Of a stretch of DNA of 64,000 bases, positions 1 through 12,175 are shown in pieces. The notes below the pieces were generated by a model that was not told the origin of the DNA, did not search any database, and was given only the letters and a program-made list of their open reading frames with translations. The stretch comes from Cryptomeria japonica (lineage: Eukaryota > Streptophyta > Pinopsida > Cupressales > Cupressaceae), in contig NC_081415.1 in the NCBI RefSeq assembly GCF_030272615.1, positions 422,123,757 through 422,187,756 on the forward strand, read 5' to 3'. Position 1 is the first letter of the stretch. Each line of letters starts with the position of its first letter. The position numbers and the translations under genes were made by a program.

Positions 1-331
1 GTAATTATCAGTATTCCTTCTTGGAAAAACCATCAAGGTATTGTTGTTCTTTACCATTATACCTAACATGTACATTAACCTTTTGTACCTCCCCTCTACC
101 ACCCATACATTTCCTATTCTCCTCTACCATCCAATTTTTAACTCTCGGCAGGAACATGACGCTTCGCGTCTCTTGTTTTTATAACGTAAATTGCATATGT
201 TTGAATGAGGATAAAGGGCTTCGCCAACAACCAATAAAATAGGTTTAAATATTTTTAAAATAGTTCAAACAATATAAAAGCAACTGATGGGTAGAATCAA
301 ATAACTTTTTTTAACACAAACATCACAATTA
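1..331. other. AT-rich non-coding left edge
   Basis: I see no supported gene here. The short reading frame near the start has no recognisable domain and unusual composition for a plant gene. The stretch leads directly into the MITE. Confidence 0.5.
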
Positions 332-713
332 GGGGAAGAGCATCAGTAGTTGAGCACCCTAATTTCGCGCTTCTCAAAATCTTACGTGGAAATTTCAAAT
401 CACTCCCAATTTTTTACAATAGTTTATTTGGCAAGTCCCCTTCTTATAACTAAGCTTTCGGTGCCACATTAGCATGCTTTTTTCCAAGGTGTCCAAAACA
501 GCCCCAAAAAAAAGTGGCAGCTGATGTGGCATCACCTGATTGGTTACTTTTTACAATATTAGTACATTTCCTAACAACTATTAGTACATTTCCTAACAAA
601 AATTGATATTTTATTTTTCAAACAATAGGTTTTATTTATTCAATTTTTGGAACAAAAGGTATCAACAACCCTCACAACAATTGATACATGCTCAACTACT
701 GGTGCTCTTCCCC
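332..713. mobile_element. MITE with 25-bp terminal inverted repeats
   Basis: The left end reads GGGGAAGAGCATCAGTAG and continues TTGAGCA. The right end is its reverse complement with one mismatch. Both ends are flanked by TA (330-331 and 714-715), which fits a TA target duplication. The element is 382 bp and has no coding capacity. Its interior holds a short direct duplication of an ATTAGTACATTTCCTAACAA-type motif near 560-600. TA insertion suggests Tc1/mariner-type mobilisation, but the TIR is not the classical Stowaway sequence, so the superfamily is open. Confidence 0.8.
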
Positions 714-865
714 TAGAGGCCATTATACACATAAGATTTAAAAATAAAATTTTATGTATTTTTATTTAATATTTATTTTTTATTTTTTATTTTAAATTTG
801 TATATATTTTATAATAATTATACTTATTAATATATTAATAATTATTTTATTATACAATTAAATTA

Positions 866-2690
866 TTTTTAAGTCGATAGGCTTTTAGTTGGAGAATCTC
901 GCCATGAAAGTGCAAGACATTCCGGCAACCGCCGGAATGTTTGTCGCAGGTGTTTTTCCCGGCGTGGTGACGTGTGCGTTCAGTTTTGTTTTCTGTCGCC
1001 AGTTGTCTGCTTGCGGTGGCATCCGTGCGTGCACTCATTTTTTGAAGCGACGTTGTCTTTAATGTTTTCATCCCCGACCGTGCGCACGAATGTCGACGTT
1101 CTTTATGGCCGCTTCGAACCCTAAAATGTAATTTGTTTTGTTGTTGTCGTAATTATTTTGCTCTGCAAATTTTCGGGTAACATTGGATGTAGTCGTCGAA
1201 TTAGGTTTTCTTCTGGTTGTGACTGTTTTGTTGGTCTCATTTTTGAGCTTCTCGCTGTGAATGGTTTTAGTCTGCAAGGTAAGTGTTTATTTTAAAGTTT
1301 GTTTCATTTGTAACGCATTGTTTTATAGTGTTCTTATTTTTCCCGTGGTGTGCTTGCAGGGTTCTTACTTTGTTTATGTTGTTTAACTGTTTGTGAAAAT
1401 GACTACTTTCAGTTTGCAAGGCACCTATTCACTTTTACATGTATTAGGGTTTGTGAAGGTGTTTGCTCGGTGTCTCTCGGTTATTGCTCTTTTGTCATCA
1501 AGTTAAATATCTTTGCAGTTGGTAAGTGTTGTATGTTTAATGTTCGATGTTCTGTTTGAGAAGGATTTTACTCTGCAAGGTGAGTGTTTAGTTTTAAAGT
1601 TTATTTCGTTTGTAAAGATGCTTTTTTAAAGTGTGCTTATGTATTATTATAGTGTACTTGCAGGGTTATTACTTTGTTGCTTTCACTCTGCAACGCAAGT
1701 GTTCACTCTTACAGGTATTAGGGTTTGTGAAGGTGTTACCTCTCTCTCTCTCTCGGTTATTGTTCTTTTGTCATCAAGTTAAACATCTCTGTAGTTGGAA
1801 AGTGTTGTATGTTTAATGTTCTGTGGTTTCATATCCTCGGTTTTTAGCATTATTATGTTTGTGAGCGGTTTTACTCTGCATGGTAAGTGTTTATTTGTAC
1901 AGTTTATTTCGTTTGTAAATATATTTTTTATATTGTGCTTATGTGTTTATTTCGTGTCCTTGCATGATTATTACATTGTTTGTGTTTTTCCACTTTTTAT
2001 GGATGTCAATACTTTCACTCTGCAAGGGTATTGTTCACTTTAAAAGTTATTAGAGTTTGTGAAGGTGTTTGGTATTTCTGTCTCGGTTATTGCTCTTTCG
2101 TGACCTAGTTAATAAGGTTTACGGTTGCTAAGTGTTGTATGTTTAATGTTCTTTGGTTGAATATCCTCTATTTTTGGCATTTTTCTATTTGTCGATGCTT
2201 TTAGTCTGCAAGGTAAGTGTTTATTTTTACAGTTTGTTTTGTTTGTAAAGATTTTGGACATCAATACTTTCACTCTGCAAGGCAAATGTTCTTTGTTTGG
2301 CTTCTAATTTCTCGGTCTCTATCACTTATTGTAGAGAACTTTGGTTAGAATTTTTCCTCGGTGTGAATCCTTTCAGTCTGCAAGGCAAGTGTCCTTTTTT
2401 TGGTTTCTAATTTGTTGGTCTGTGTTTTTTATTTGTGGGTCTTTCTCTGTTATTACTCTTTTCTAATCCTGTTAATTTGCAGAGTTATTGTTGTTGTTTT
2501 ATTCTTTCTGGTTGTGAATCCTTTTGCTCTGCAAGGCAAGTAGAAACTTCTTAATTTCTTCTTTTACAAGTATGCTTCATTTATAGGTTTTCCATGTTTA
2601 ATGTTTTCATCGTTGTTGGTGGTAGGTTCTTAGTGGTGTTACGTTTTAGGGCTCTGTTTTCTTCAACTAGGTGCTTATCTATTAAAATTT
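866..2690 (+). repeat. Splice-motif repeat family, copy A
   Basis: A complex repeat beginning near ATAGGCTTTTAG. It then shows about ten spaced versions of a core close to ACTCTGCAAGGTAAGTGTT (near 1272, 1412, 1570, 1685, 1870, 2017, 2205, 2272, 2372, 2525). Many cores look like a strong 5' splice site (CAAG|GTAAGT). Between them lie 3'-splice-like TGCTTGCAGG and TTTTACAGG strings followed by GTATTAGGGTTTGTGAAGGTG. No open frame runs through it. Related copies occur inverted at 3350-4590, direct at 4826-5310 and direct at 35385-36620. Confidence 0.7.
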
Positions 2691-3349
2691 AGCCTGTGGA
2701 AGGTAAGATCCTTTCCAAAGCTACGCAGCTAATCAAATGTAAAATTCGCACATTAATTACTGTACATAAATATATGTTAGCTCTGAACATGTATTGTATG
2801 TTCTTACAAAAATTTATATCTATCATTTTGTTAAAAAAGTTTGTAGATGTTATGATGCTCATAATTTGTCATTGTTTACAGAATTCGTGTTATTTTGGTG
2901 TTCAGAATTTGTCATTGTTTACAAAATTCGTGTTATTTTGGTGTGAAGATATTTTCTTAGTGCTAATACATGCGCGCGTGCACACACACACACACACACA
3001 CATATATACACACAAATGTACATATATATACACATGATGTACATATATATATATGATAGTTTTTTCTTAAAATGGTTTGTAGTGCTGATATATGTATATG
3101 TACATATACACATGTATATATATATACATGTACGTATAGGCATGTATACATCTATATATATGGACACATGTAGGCATATATATACATGTATATATATATA
3201 CACATGTGTGTATGTATATATGTATAGTTTAATCAAATCTCTATTTTAATAACTCCATTCTGAAGTCTCTAGGATTTATAGATAAAAGTCTATTTATCTT
3301 ACAGAGTAAAAGTCTTCATGTGCAGACAACACTAATCACATAAATAACG
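2691..3349. repeat. CA microsatellite and AT-rich palindromic stretch
   Basis: A CA tract at about 2979-3002 is followed to about 3235 by alternating TATATACATG-type sequence with many short self-complementary strings. The open frames here are low-complexity artefacts (Tyr/Ile/Cys/Val-rich). This stretch forms the spacer between the inverted copies A and B. Confidence 0.75.
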
Positions 3350-4590
3350 TTGTAAATTAACAACAATGGAATAGAAACATTAGTAAACACTTACCTTGCA
3401 GAGTAAAATCCTTCTCAAACAGAACACAGAACATTAAACATACAACACTTACCAATTGCAAAGATATTTAACTTGATGACAAAACACCAATAATTGAGAG
3501 AGACCAACCAAACACCTTCACAAACCCTAATGCCTGTAAAAGTGAACAGGTGCCTTGTAGTCTGAAAGTAGTGACGTCCACAAATAGTTAAACAATATAA
3601 ACAAAGTAAGAACCCTGCAAGCACACCACGGAAAAACATAAGCACACTATAAAAAATGTATTACAAATGAAACAAACTTTAAAATAAACACTTAACTTGC
3701 AGACTAAAACCATTCACAGCGAGAAGCTCAGAAACGACATCAACAAAACAGTCACAGCCAGAAGAAAACCTAACTCGGCGACTAAATCCAACGTTACCAG
3801 AAAATTTGCAGAGAAAAATACTTACAACAACAATAAAACAAATTACATTTTAGAGTTTGAAGCGACCATAACAAAGTAAGAACCCTGCAAGCACACCACG
3901 GAAAAACATAAGCACGCCATAAAAAAATGCATTACAAATGGAACAAACTTTAAAATAAACATTTGCCTTGTAGAGTGAAAGTATTGACGTCCAAAATCTT
4001 TACAAACAAAACAAACTCTACAAATAAACACTTACCTTGCAGAATAAAAGCATTGAGAAACAGAACAACGCCAAAAACAGACGATAACAAAGAGTAGAAC
4101 AACACAAACAATGTAATAACCCTGCAAGGACACGAAACAAACACATAAGCACAGTATAAAAAATATATTTACAAACGAAATAAACTATACAAATAAACAC
4201 TTACCTTGCTGAGTAAAACCGTTCACAAACAAAATAATGCTAAAAATCGAGGATATGACACCATAGAACATTAAACATACAACACTTTCCACCTGCAGAG
4301 ATGTTTAACTTGATGACAAAAGAACAATAACTGAGAGAGAGAGAGAGAGAGGTAACACCTTCATAAACACTTACCTTGCAGACTAAAACATTCACGGTAA
4401 GAAGATCAAAAATGAGACCAAGAAAACAATCACAGCGAGTGGAAAAACTGAATCAATGACTATATCTAACATTACCAGATACATTTTACGGTTAACCAAC
4501 AGCCATAAACAACATTGACATTCATGCGCACGGTTGGGCATGAAAACATTAAATACAGCGTTGCTTCAGGAAATATGTGCACAAACTGAC
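3350..4590 (-). repeat. Splice-motif repeat family, inverted copy B
   Basis: On the minus strand this repeats the order seen in copy A: the GTGCGCATGAATGTC region near 4520-4550, then the GCAAATTTTCTGGTAACG region near 3800, then serial CTCTGCAAGGTAAGTG cores down to about 3390. The plus strand therefore shows ACTTACCTTGCAGAG strings near 3385, 3690, 4030, 4200 and 4370. With copy A it forms an imperfect inverted repeat with arms of about 1.2 kb and a loop of about 660 bp. Confidence 0.7.
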
Positions 4591-4825
4591 GCAAATGGGA
4601 ACTGACTTTGTGCACATGAAAGCTTTTACTCTGCAAGATAAACAACGACTAAAAAATGATCCATATTTATAACATTAGAATAATGACATTGATGTGTAGT
4701 ATTGTGATTTTGTGACCAGCTTATTATATAAGGTAGATACCTTCACACTAATTAGATTATAGTGTTGCATGTCAGCAAACAAGTGACCATTCAATATAAA
4801 TCCAATAAAAACTTGTTAACTAAGC
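4591..4825. other. Spacer, no feature seen
   Basis: AT-rich spacer between repeat copies B and C. It contains one isolated TTTTACTCTGCAAGATAA core near 4625. No gene is supported. Confidence 0.5.
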
Positions 4826-5310
4826 CAATAGGCTTTTAGTGGAATCTTTCTTGCTTTGGTCTAGCTCTTTGTTCATGCATGTCAAAGTGTTTATGGATAC
4901 TGAGTAACTATAACATGCATTTGTGTTTGTTTATTGGTTTAGCTTTAGTGCTCTCATTTACTGATTATAATTTCTGCAAGAATTGTACCCTTTTTAGTGG
5001 GAGAATTCCACCGCGAATGTGTAAGATATTCTGGCAACGACCGAAATGTTTGTCCCTAGAATTCTTCCTGTCGTGGTGACTTGTGCGTTGGGTTTCTTTT
5101 TGTGTCGTGAGTTGTCCGCTTGGGGTGGCGTTAGTATGTGCGCTCATTTTTTGAAGCAATGTTGTCTTTAATGTTTTCCTCCCCGACCATGCACACGAAT
5201 GTCAATGTTGTTTATGGCCGCTACGAACCATAAAATGTATTTTGTTTTCTTGTTGTGCTAAGTATTTTGGTTTGCAAATTTTATGGTAACGTTGGATTAA
5301 GTTCACACTC
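4826..5310 (+). repeat. Splice-motif repeat family, truncated copy C
   Basis: This matches the start of copy A: ATAGGCTTTTAGTGGAATC, then the CCCGACCATGCACACGAATG region and the GCAAATTTTATGGTAACGTTGG region. It breaks off into ATATATACATG low-complexity DNA near 5310. Isolated minus-strand cores reappear at about 5535, 5850 and 6155, so microsatellite expansion may have split the copy. Confidence 0.65.
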
Positions 5311-5894
5311 ATATTTAAATATATATATACATGTGTATATATATATATATAGATATACATGTATATATATTAGATTTCCTTAAAACAGTTAGTGTTGCTT
5401 ATACATGTAAATACATGTATATATATATACGTGTATGTACATGTGTATACACATGTATACCTATATATATACACATGGATATATATATATATATATGGAA
5501 AGATCCTAAAATAAGTTAAAGTAAGCAATTATCTTGCAGAGTGAAAGCATTGACGACCAGCAACAATGTGTATACATCTATATACATGTATTTATATTAG
5601 ATTTATTAAAAGTCTTCATAGTACTTATAGATATAAATACATGTATATATATACATATATACATATATGTAAATCCATTCTGAAATTTATATACCACAAA
5701 GTTAGTAATCATTAACAAGATTACGAAAGAGCAATAACCAAGAGAGAGTAACAAGAAAGTGTACAGTTCCCTTGTAGAGTGGAAGTTTTTTAACTTTTTA
5801 TAGTTCTATTTGTTTCACAAACCCTTTAAATTGTAAAAGTGAATACTTACCTTGCAGAGTGAAAGCATTCATAGCCATACTTAAATATATATCC

Positions 5895-5943
<49 letters not shown>

Positions 5944-5952
5944 TATATATAT

Positions 5953-6012
<60 letters not shown>

Positions 6013-6204
6013 TTTTCTTAAAACAGTTAGTGTTGCTTATACATGTATATGTATACGTGTATCTACATCTATATACACATGTATATCTGTATATATACAC
6101 ATGGATATATATATGGACACATCCTAAAATAAACCAAAGTAAGCACTTGTCTTGCAGAGTGAAAGCATTGTCGGCCACAAACAATGTATATACATTTATA
6201 TACA

Positions 6205-6259
<55 letters not shown>

Positions 6260-6799
6260 ATGTATTTATATTAAAATTATTAAAAGTGTTCATAGTAGTT
6301 TTAGATATAAGTACATGCATATATATACATATATGTAAATCCATTATGAAATTTATATATCCACAAAGTCAGTAATCATTAACAAGATTATGAAAGAGCA
6401 ATAACCAAGAGAGTGTAACAAGAAAATGAACAGTTTTCTTCTAGGGTGCAAGTTTTTTTACATTTTAGAGATCTAATTCACTTAGCAAGAACACTGTAAT
6501 GCCATTCATGGTTATGCTCTATTGCAGTATACATAGATTGGCATAAATGACATTACACTATTGGATGTTATGATATGACAAACAATAAAATGTGAAACCA
6601 TGCATTTGAAAGATTCATCTATCAAATGCACATGTGCAGAAACAGAGACTTGTCATTAATTACTACTATAAGAAAGCATCACTACTTAACCCACAAAACT
6701 TTTGAACGTTAGTAATGCTACATTTGTTACATTACTTTGCAGTTTGAAAATCATTTTCTATATTATTTTTAACATTACGTGTTGTTCTTCAAATTTAAA
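5311..6799. repeat. AT and GT microsatellite region
   Basis: It contains TATATACATGTATA-type sequence, an almost uninterrupted AT tract at 5895-6008 and a GT tract at about 6207-6257. The segments around 5620-5700 and 6270-6360 are near copies of each other (AAATCCATTMTGAAATTTATAT, then CACAAAGT and AGTAATCATTAACAAGATTA), so this region duplicated locally. No gene is supported. Confidence 0.75.
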
Positions 6800-7045
6800 G
6801 TCTTCCACCCACCATCCCAAATGCTACTGTATCTTTCACCCACCATCCCAAATGCTACTGTATGCAACATGATGTACTAAAAGAAAATGTCATGGAGTGC
6901 TTTTTTGACAATTATTTCTTTTGTAGGCTGTATTGTTCCCAACCAAAAGTATTTATTGCAGCCATGAAATTCTTATTATCCACCCTCCATCGCCCATGCT
7001 ACCAACACCAGCATCTTACATAGTCTTTTGTTGAAATGCATCTGA
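6800..7045. repeat. Left arm of a 230-bp inverted repeat pair
   Basis: Shared strings include CACCCACCATCCC, TGCAACATGATGTACT, AAAGAAAATGTCATG, TTGTTCCCAACCAAA, ATCCACCCTCCATC and TTTTGTTGAAATGCAT. They match the reverse complement of 37324-37540 in the same order. The left arm has an extra short duplication of CACCCACCATCCCAAATGC. The two arms bracket the Helitron genes. TTTTGTAGGC looks like a splice acceptor, so the repeat may be a captured exon. Confidence 0.65.
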
Positions 7046-7278
7046 TTTATGCCATGTCAAACTTGCATCATTAGTAGATTTACATAAGTTAAAGTCTTTA
7101 ACCAATTATTACAAGTTTTTATAATCAGTCAATAGAAAATTTGTTAGGATTTACAAAAAAAAATGATATGCTTTAAGATAAGCTCTCTTATTATTTTATG
7201 TTCACTTTTTTTAGTAATGCATTTTCATTATGTCATTCCAACAAAAAACAACCACACTAACACAATCAAATTTCAACA

Positions 7279-7578
7279 ATGGATAGAAGATTGAAAGAAA
7301 CAAAGGACATTAACAATGTCATTGAAAGGATGTTGCAAGAGAGCAACAAGTTAAAGAGCAACCTCAGAAAGATAATTCAGCACTACGAATATAAATTACC
7401 CAACCAATCAACAGAAAACCTCTCTACATCTTGTAGTGTTGTAACAACCATACATAGTATCGAATTAGTGCCTCTACCAATACCAAGTGCTAAACAATTA
7501 ATTGATCCAACAGTTATTTTCACATCGGGAGACAGAGTATTTAAATGGAGTGATAACGAGCTTGGATGGGTTGCTTGA
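7279..7578 (+). CDS. Small unidentified ORF upstream of the RPA-like gene
   Basis: A 99-codon frame starting at an ATG in an AACAATGG context. I do not recognise a family. The first 40 residues are charged and helix-prone (a coiled coil is possible, RRLKETKDINNVIERML), followed by a polar linker and a Trp-containing tail ending WSDNELGWVA. It lies about 0.9 kb before the RPA-like gene on the same strand, so it could be an accessory Helitron ORF or an exon. Composition is ordinary and there is no internal stop, unlike its neighbours. Chance remains possible. Confidence 0.3.
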   Translation: MDRRLKETKDINNVIERMLQESNKLKSNLRKIIQHYEYKLPNQSTENLSTSCSVVTTIHSIELVPLPIPSAKQLIDPTVIFTSGDRVFKWSDNELGWVA

Positions 7579-8524
7579 GTAGATCCTCTGTTTCTGTAAT
7601 TATTGAGTCTTTGAAAAGCTACATTCATATTTTGATTAACATTCGAAACAAACAAATGCATCTCATATTTTGAATGGTCTTAGATGAGATGAAGTCATAT
7701 TTTGCTAACATGTTCTCAAATATGTAAATCATAAAGTGATACTTTAGGTTTTTTAAGCTTGTCAGCATATGACCAATTGTCCTTTTGAATACACGTTTCA
7801 ATCACATTATGATCAGTTCATTACCATTTCAAACAAAATCTTAAACTCTATCATCATTAGTCTATGGTGAGTTGATTTTGTTGTTCTTATGCATATATGC
7901 CTTTGATCAGTTTAACTCGTGTTGTGATTGTATTCTGATATAAGAAATACAATTCATCATGCTTGTAATTTACTTTTAACTGTCAAAATCATAAAAAAAA
8001 ATTCCACCTTAGTGTAGCTATAATTTCTCCATCTTCAATACGCTTACTTCACCACTTACCTAAACTTTCCCAAACTGAATAACTACTAAATAACACAATA
8101 CAGAAAAAGAAGTACAATCCTCAATTTGAATTAACAACAGTTTTTCTATTTAGTAGGATTTTGTTGCATATTTACCAACCACAATGAATTAGTCTACCCA
8201 TTATGGCATTCAATCTATTCTAACATAATATTTTAAACGTCATAATAGGAACTCAATCAACTTTATTCTGCAAATCAATATACCAGTCAAGGCGACGTGA
8301 AATTTATTATCAGATTAAATCTAAAAGGATTTTGAAACTAACAAACAGGTAATTACAATATCCTTGCATGACATTCTGTTTATTTCATACAAGCTATACA
8401 ATATTCAAATCTTCCAATAAATAAAACTTTTAGGATTAAATAAATTAACTTTATGTCATAACATGAATTGGCATGTACGCTAAGTTGTGAGATTTGTCTC
8501 AAACCAAAAAGGTTTATATCCACA
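7579..8524. other. AT-rich spacer before the RPA-like gene
   Basis: No convincing coding region, RNA or repeat is visible. Any promoter for the downstream gene would lie here, but I cannot single out a reliable TATA element in such AT-rich DNA. Confidence 0.4.
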
Positions 8525-10517
8525 ATGGCATCTCCAGCAACCACCTCTGAACCAATAGAGCACTCCACAATTGACAGTTTGGTAAGCTAAATTATCAAAC
8601 CTTTTCAAAATACGAAGCTTTTATGTTCTTTTTTTGACAATACATCTCTCTTTTACATACCATCCTTTTCATTACCACGTGCACCCTTTTTTATAGCATA
8701 GTCCAAAAGTAGATGAATACTCTATAGATAACATAGCTTGATTACATACTCTACTAACACATGCTTTACATTAACAAGTAAGCACATGTATGACTTGCTT
8801 AGCGTTAAAATTAAATCTTGTATATTCATATTATTTTTTGTAGGAAAATACCCAAGAGTATGCCCCTACCCCTTTTGCAATTCAATCTATCAATAGTGGG
8901 GATGAACTTCCTTCAACATTGCTACAAGTTTTGTCATTTCAGAAAATGCAGAACAACACAGATGATACTGACAGACATAAATTAGTGTTATCTGATGGCA
9001 CATACATGCAGTTAGCAATCTTGCCTTCTAAATATATTATTCTAATAGATTCAAATATTCTAAAAATAGGCACAATAGTTCAGTTATCAAGTTATACATG
9101 CAGATACATATGGAACACGAGGTAGGAAACAAACTATGGTTATTAAATACGATATGTTTCATCTCTATTTAATTTTTTTTCAAGTATAATTGAGAGTATT
9201 TTAAAAAGAAGTCTTTTCTTTTCACAAGACTATTGTAATACTTAGTCTGCAAGTAAAACAAAGTGATTGTCCGTTCTTTGGTAATCCAGTATACCTGTTC
9301 AAAGAAAAACAACCAGAAATAATGTCTAAGGACACACCATCAACATCTAAACGATCTCTTCAGTTTTCTACTGAATTGCCATCCCCGCAAACGACGACTT
9401 CTGAAAATATTATTTCAAAGGGATCCATTAAGGAAGCGAACACAAGGTACAACAAACTAAACAATCATTTAGAAATCATCTCATCTGATACATCCATACT
9501 AAAACGTTGCACCAATGAAGAACAAGCAGATCAACAACGTTCTCCTTTCATGCCCATTAGTGAATTGTTTCATCTAACCAATAACACGTTGGTTGACATA
9601 ATTGGTCTTGTTTTATACGTTGGAGATATAATACACAGGAAAGATGACAGTCAAACACAGAAGTGAGTTGTCAAAATTAATGATCTGTCTGGACCAACAA
9701 TTGACATCAACCTATGGGGTCCAATGGCAGAACAAAGAGGCCTAGAATTGAAAAACATGTTGACCAATGATAGTGTGGTTATCCTTGCTTTATGTTATGC
9801 TCGTGTTGGCTATTTCAATGGAAAGCTTATAAACATAATAGCTACCACCACATTACATATCAACCCACCTTTTCCAGAGGCAGAACCTCTAACATTAAGA
9901 GGAAAGGACCCTTTGTTTGTTGCACCCTTTATTCTAGAAACTATCCACATAGATGGGAAATATAGTAGAATGACTATTTCTTCAATCCGTGAGAGGATGA
10001 GTATCAAACCAGAAATAATTCAGACTACTTTGTTGGTTGTTCTACATTTTGTAAACGTAATTGATAAAAGTTTCTATTACGCAGCTTGTCCACTAATAGT
10101 CAATGGAAGGCCTTGCAAAAAAAATGTACACAACAAGCTGATGATTCTTGGTTCTACCCTAGATGTGAAATGATTATGCAAAACTGCAACTATAGTTACC
10201 TCTTGCCAGTAAAGTTACAAGATGCCACAGGTACTCTTTAGGGCACTGCATTTGATGACATTGGCATTCACTTGCTACGCAAAACTACAAAAGAGCTTTG
10301 TGCACTGGAAAATGATGCAACAACAACAGAAACACCTTTCTTAGTGATTAAAAGGCTTCTATCACATCACTATTCATTCAAACTCCTGGTGTCCACTAAC
10401 AAATACAATTCTGAATCAAAGATAAAAGTCACAATCAATAAAGTCTCTCCTGTCGACTTCAAAGCTTAGTGTGATGCACTGCTTGCAGAAATTGGTCGCC
10501 TAAGTACACAGGCTTAA
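8525..10517 (+). pseudogene. Helitron-type RPA70-like ssDNA-binding protein, decayed
   Basis: RPA large-subunit proteins bind single-stranded DNA through OB folds, and plant Helitrons often carry such genes. Exon 1 (8525-8581, 19 codons) ends at GTAAGC. Exon 2 (8844-9121) matches the RPA70 N-terminal OB fold (LLQVLSFQKM, HKLVLSDGTYMQLAI, GTIVQLSSY). A later exon from about 9229 carries an NPVYLFKEK linker. It is followed by a DBD-B-like fold (VDIIGLVLYVG, IDINLWGPMAEQRG) and a DBD-C-like region with Cys pairs (CPLIVNGRPC, then CEMIMQNC). Damage: in-frame TGA at 9664 (Arg codon expected), a frameshift near 10150, TAG at about 10240 where Trp is expected, and TAG near 10467 before the final stop at 10515. 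The junction after exon 2 is one base out of phase, so a small indel or another splice site is involved. Confidence 0.8.
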
Positions 10518-11177
10518 AATTATAAAGGATCTTTCCTGATTATAAACTTTCAGTTTATAATACAATTATTACATTAGATAATTTACATATTTAATAGTTT
10601 TACAAATACAAACAATTACCTTTTATGAACACATGGCTGCTTCTATTATTATCTATATGTACATTTCTTACATCTATTTCTTATCTCTTTGAAATTATTT
10701 CCTCCTTACATAAGTTTTTTTCATTCATGCTTATTACTTTTAAATGTACTATGGTAATAAGATTCAATCAATAAATAGATATGTTTATATGTTTATGCAC
10801 ATCTAAATATACAACCAATACTGGTTAATTGCCTTGCAGAATTAAATTGCTTTCCTTGAGATTCTTCTTAGTCTCTGCAATCGCAACATTCTTTCCAATA
10901 TGTCTTGTACCTTCAATCCTCTTTCTATACTTTTCTAATGGACAGGGACTACCTTATTTGCAGAAAATTTATACACATATGCACATATATCTTCTTCTTC
11001 TTTTTCATATCTATTTGTATAACTATACAACACCAGAATTATTCATAGTTATACAATTCTGTAGATATACATGTGTACTTATATATGTGCATATCTATAT
11101 ATACAAATTTTCATATATTTGATTAATATGTATATATACATGTGTATATATATACATACATCTGTATGTATCAAAGA

Positions 11178-11262
<85 letters not shown>

Positions 11263-12175
11263 TATAATTATTCATAGTTTCAGTCTTTTTGATATATACA
11301 TGTGTAGTTATATATGTGCATATGTTTGTATAAAGAACTTCGAATATTTAATTGATATGTATATATACATGTGTATATGTATACATACATCTGTATGTAT
11401 CAGAAATTACTGTATCTGTGCATACCTATATTAGAATAATGCTTTTAAAAAAGTAAGTGACTAACAACAACAAAGAATTATACACACGCACACACACACA
11501 CATATACTATAATTACTCATAGTTTTAGTTTTTTTGATATATATATGTGTAGTTATATATGTGCATATGTTTGTATACAGGACTTCAAATATTTAATTGA
11601 TATGTATATATACATGTGTATATGTATACATACATCTGTATGTATCAGAAATTACTATATCTGTGCATGCCTATATTAGAATAATGCTTTTGAAAAAGCA
11701 AGTCACTAACAACAAGAAGTGTAGGAAGAAGAACACTACAAAGTCAATTTACAACTTTGCAAAACCCATACATTTCAAGTGAAGCAGTTTATAAAACCCA
11801 TACATTTCAAACAAAATCTCAACCTCACATATATACACTAACAAACACATAATTCTAGCATTTGACGTACATGGACCTGTATTTATATATGTGCATATCT
11901 ATGTGTAGAAGTATTTGTATATTTCATTTACATGTATATAAATATCTGTACATATAAGTTGAGTAAATCAGAGCAACAAAACAACAGAACAGATCAGTAC
12001 ACATACAAATAAACATCACAAAACCACTTTACAAATCACAAAACTAATCCTCTAAAAACACATAATCATAGATCAAGCAATTTTCAATTCTCATACATTC
12101 TTAATACATACTTCAAAGTTAACTATCTTCAGCTATGGAAATTCTGACATACCTCTTTTCTCTTTCAAATATTAG
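10518..12175. other. Spacer with AC and AT microsatellites
   Basis: Non-coding. An AC tract at about 11180-11247 runs into an AT tract to about 11263. Segments near 11290-11460 and 11530-11700 are near duplicates sharing TGTATCAGAAATTACT and CCTATATTAGAATAATGC. A CTTGCAG core lies near 10838. The Rep/helicase exon starts after a TTCAAATATTAG acceptor at the right edge. Confidence 0.7.

Noticed and set aside
3016-3249. Short Tyr/Ile/Val-rich open frames on both strands
   Set aside because: They are translations of TATATACATG and CA microsatellite DNA, with no coding bias.
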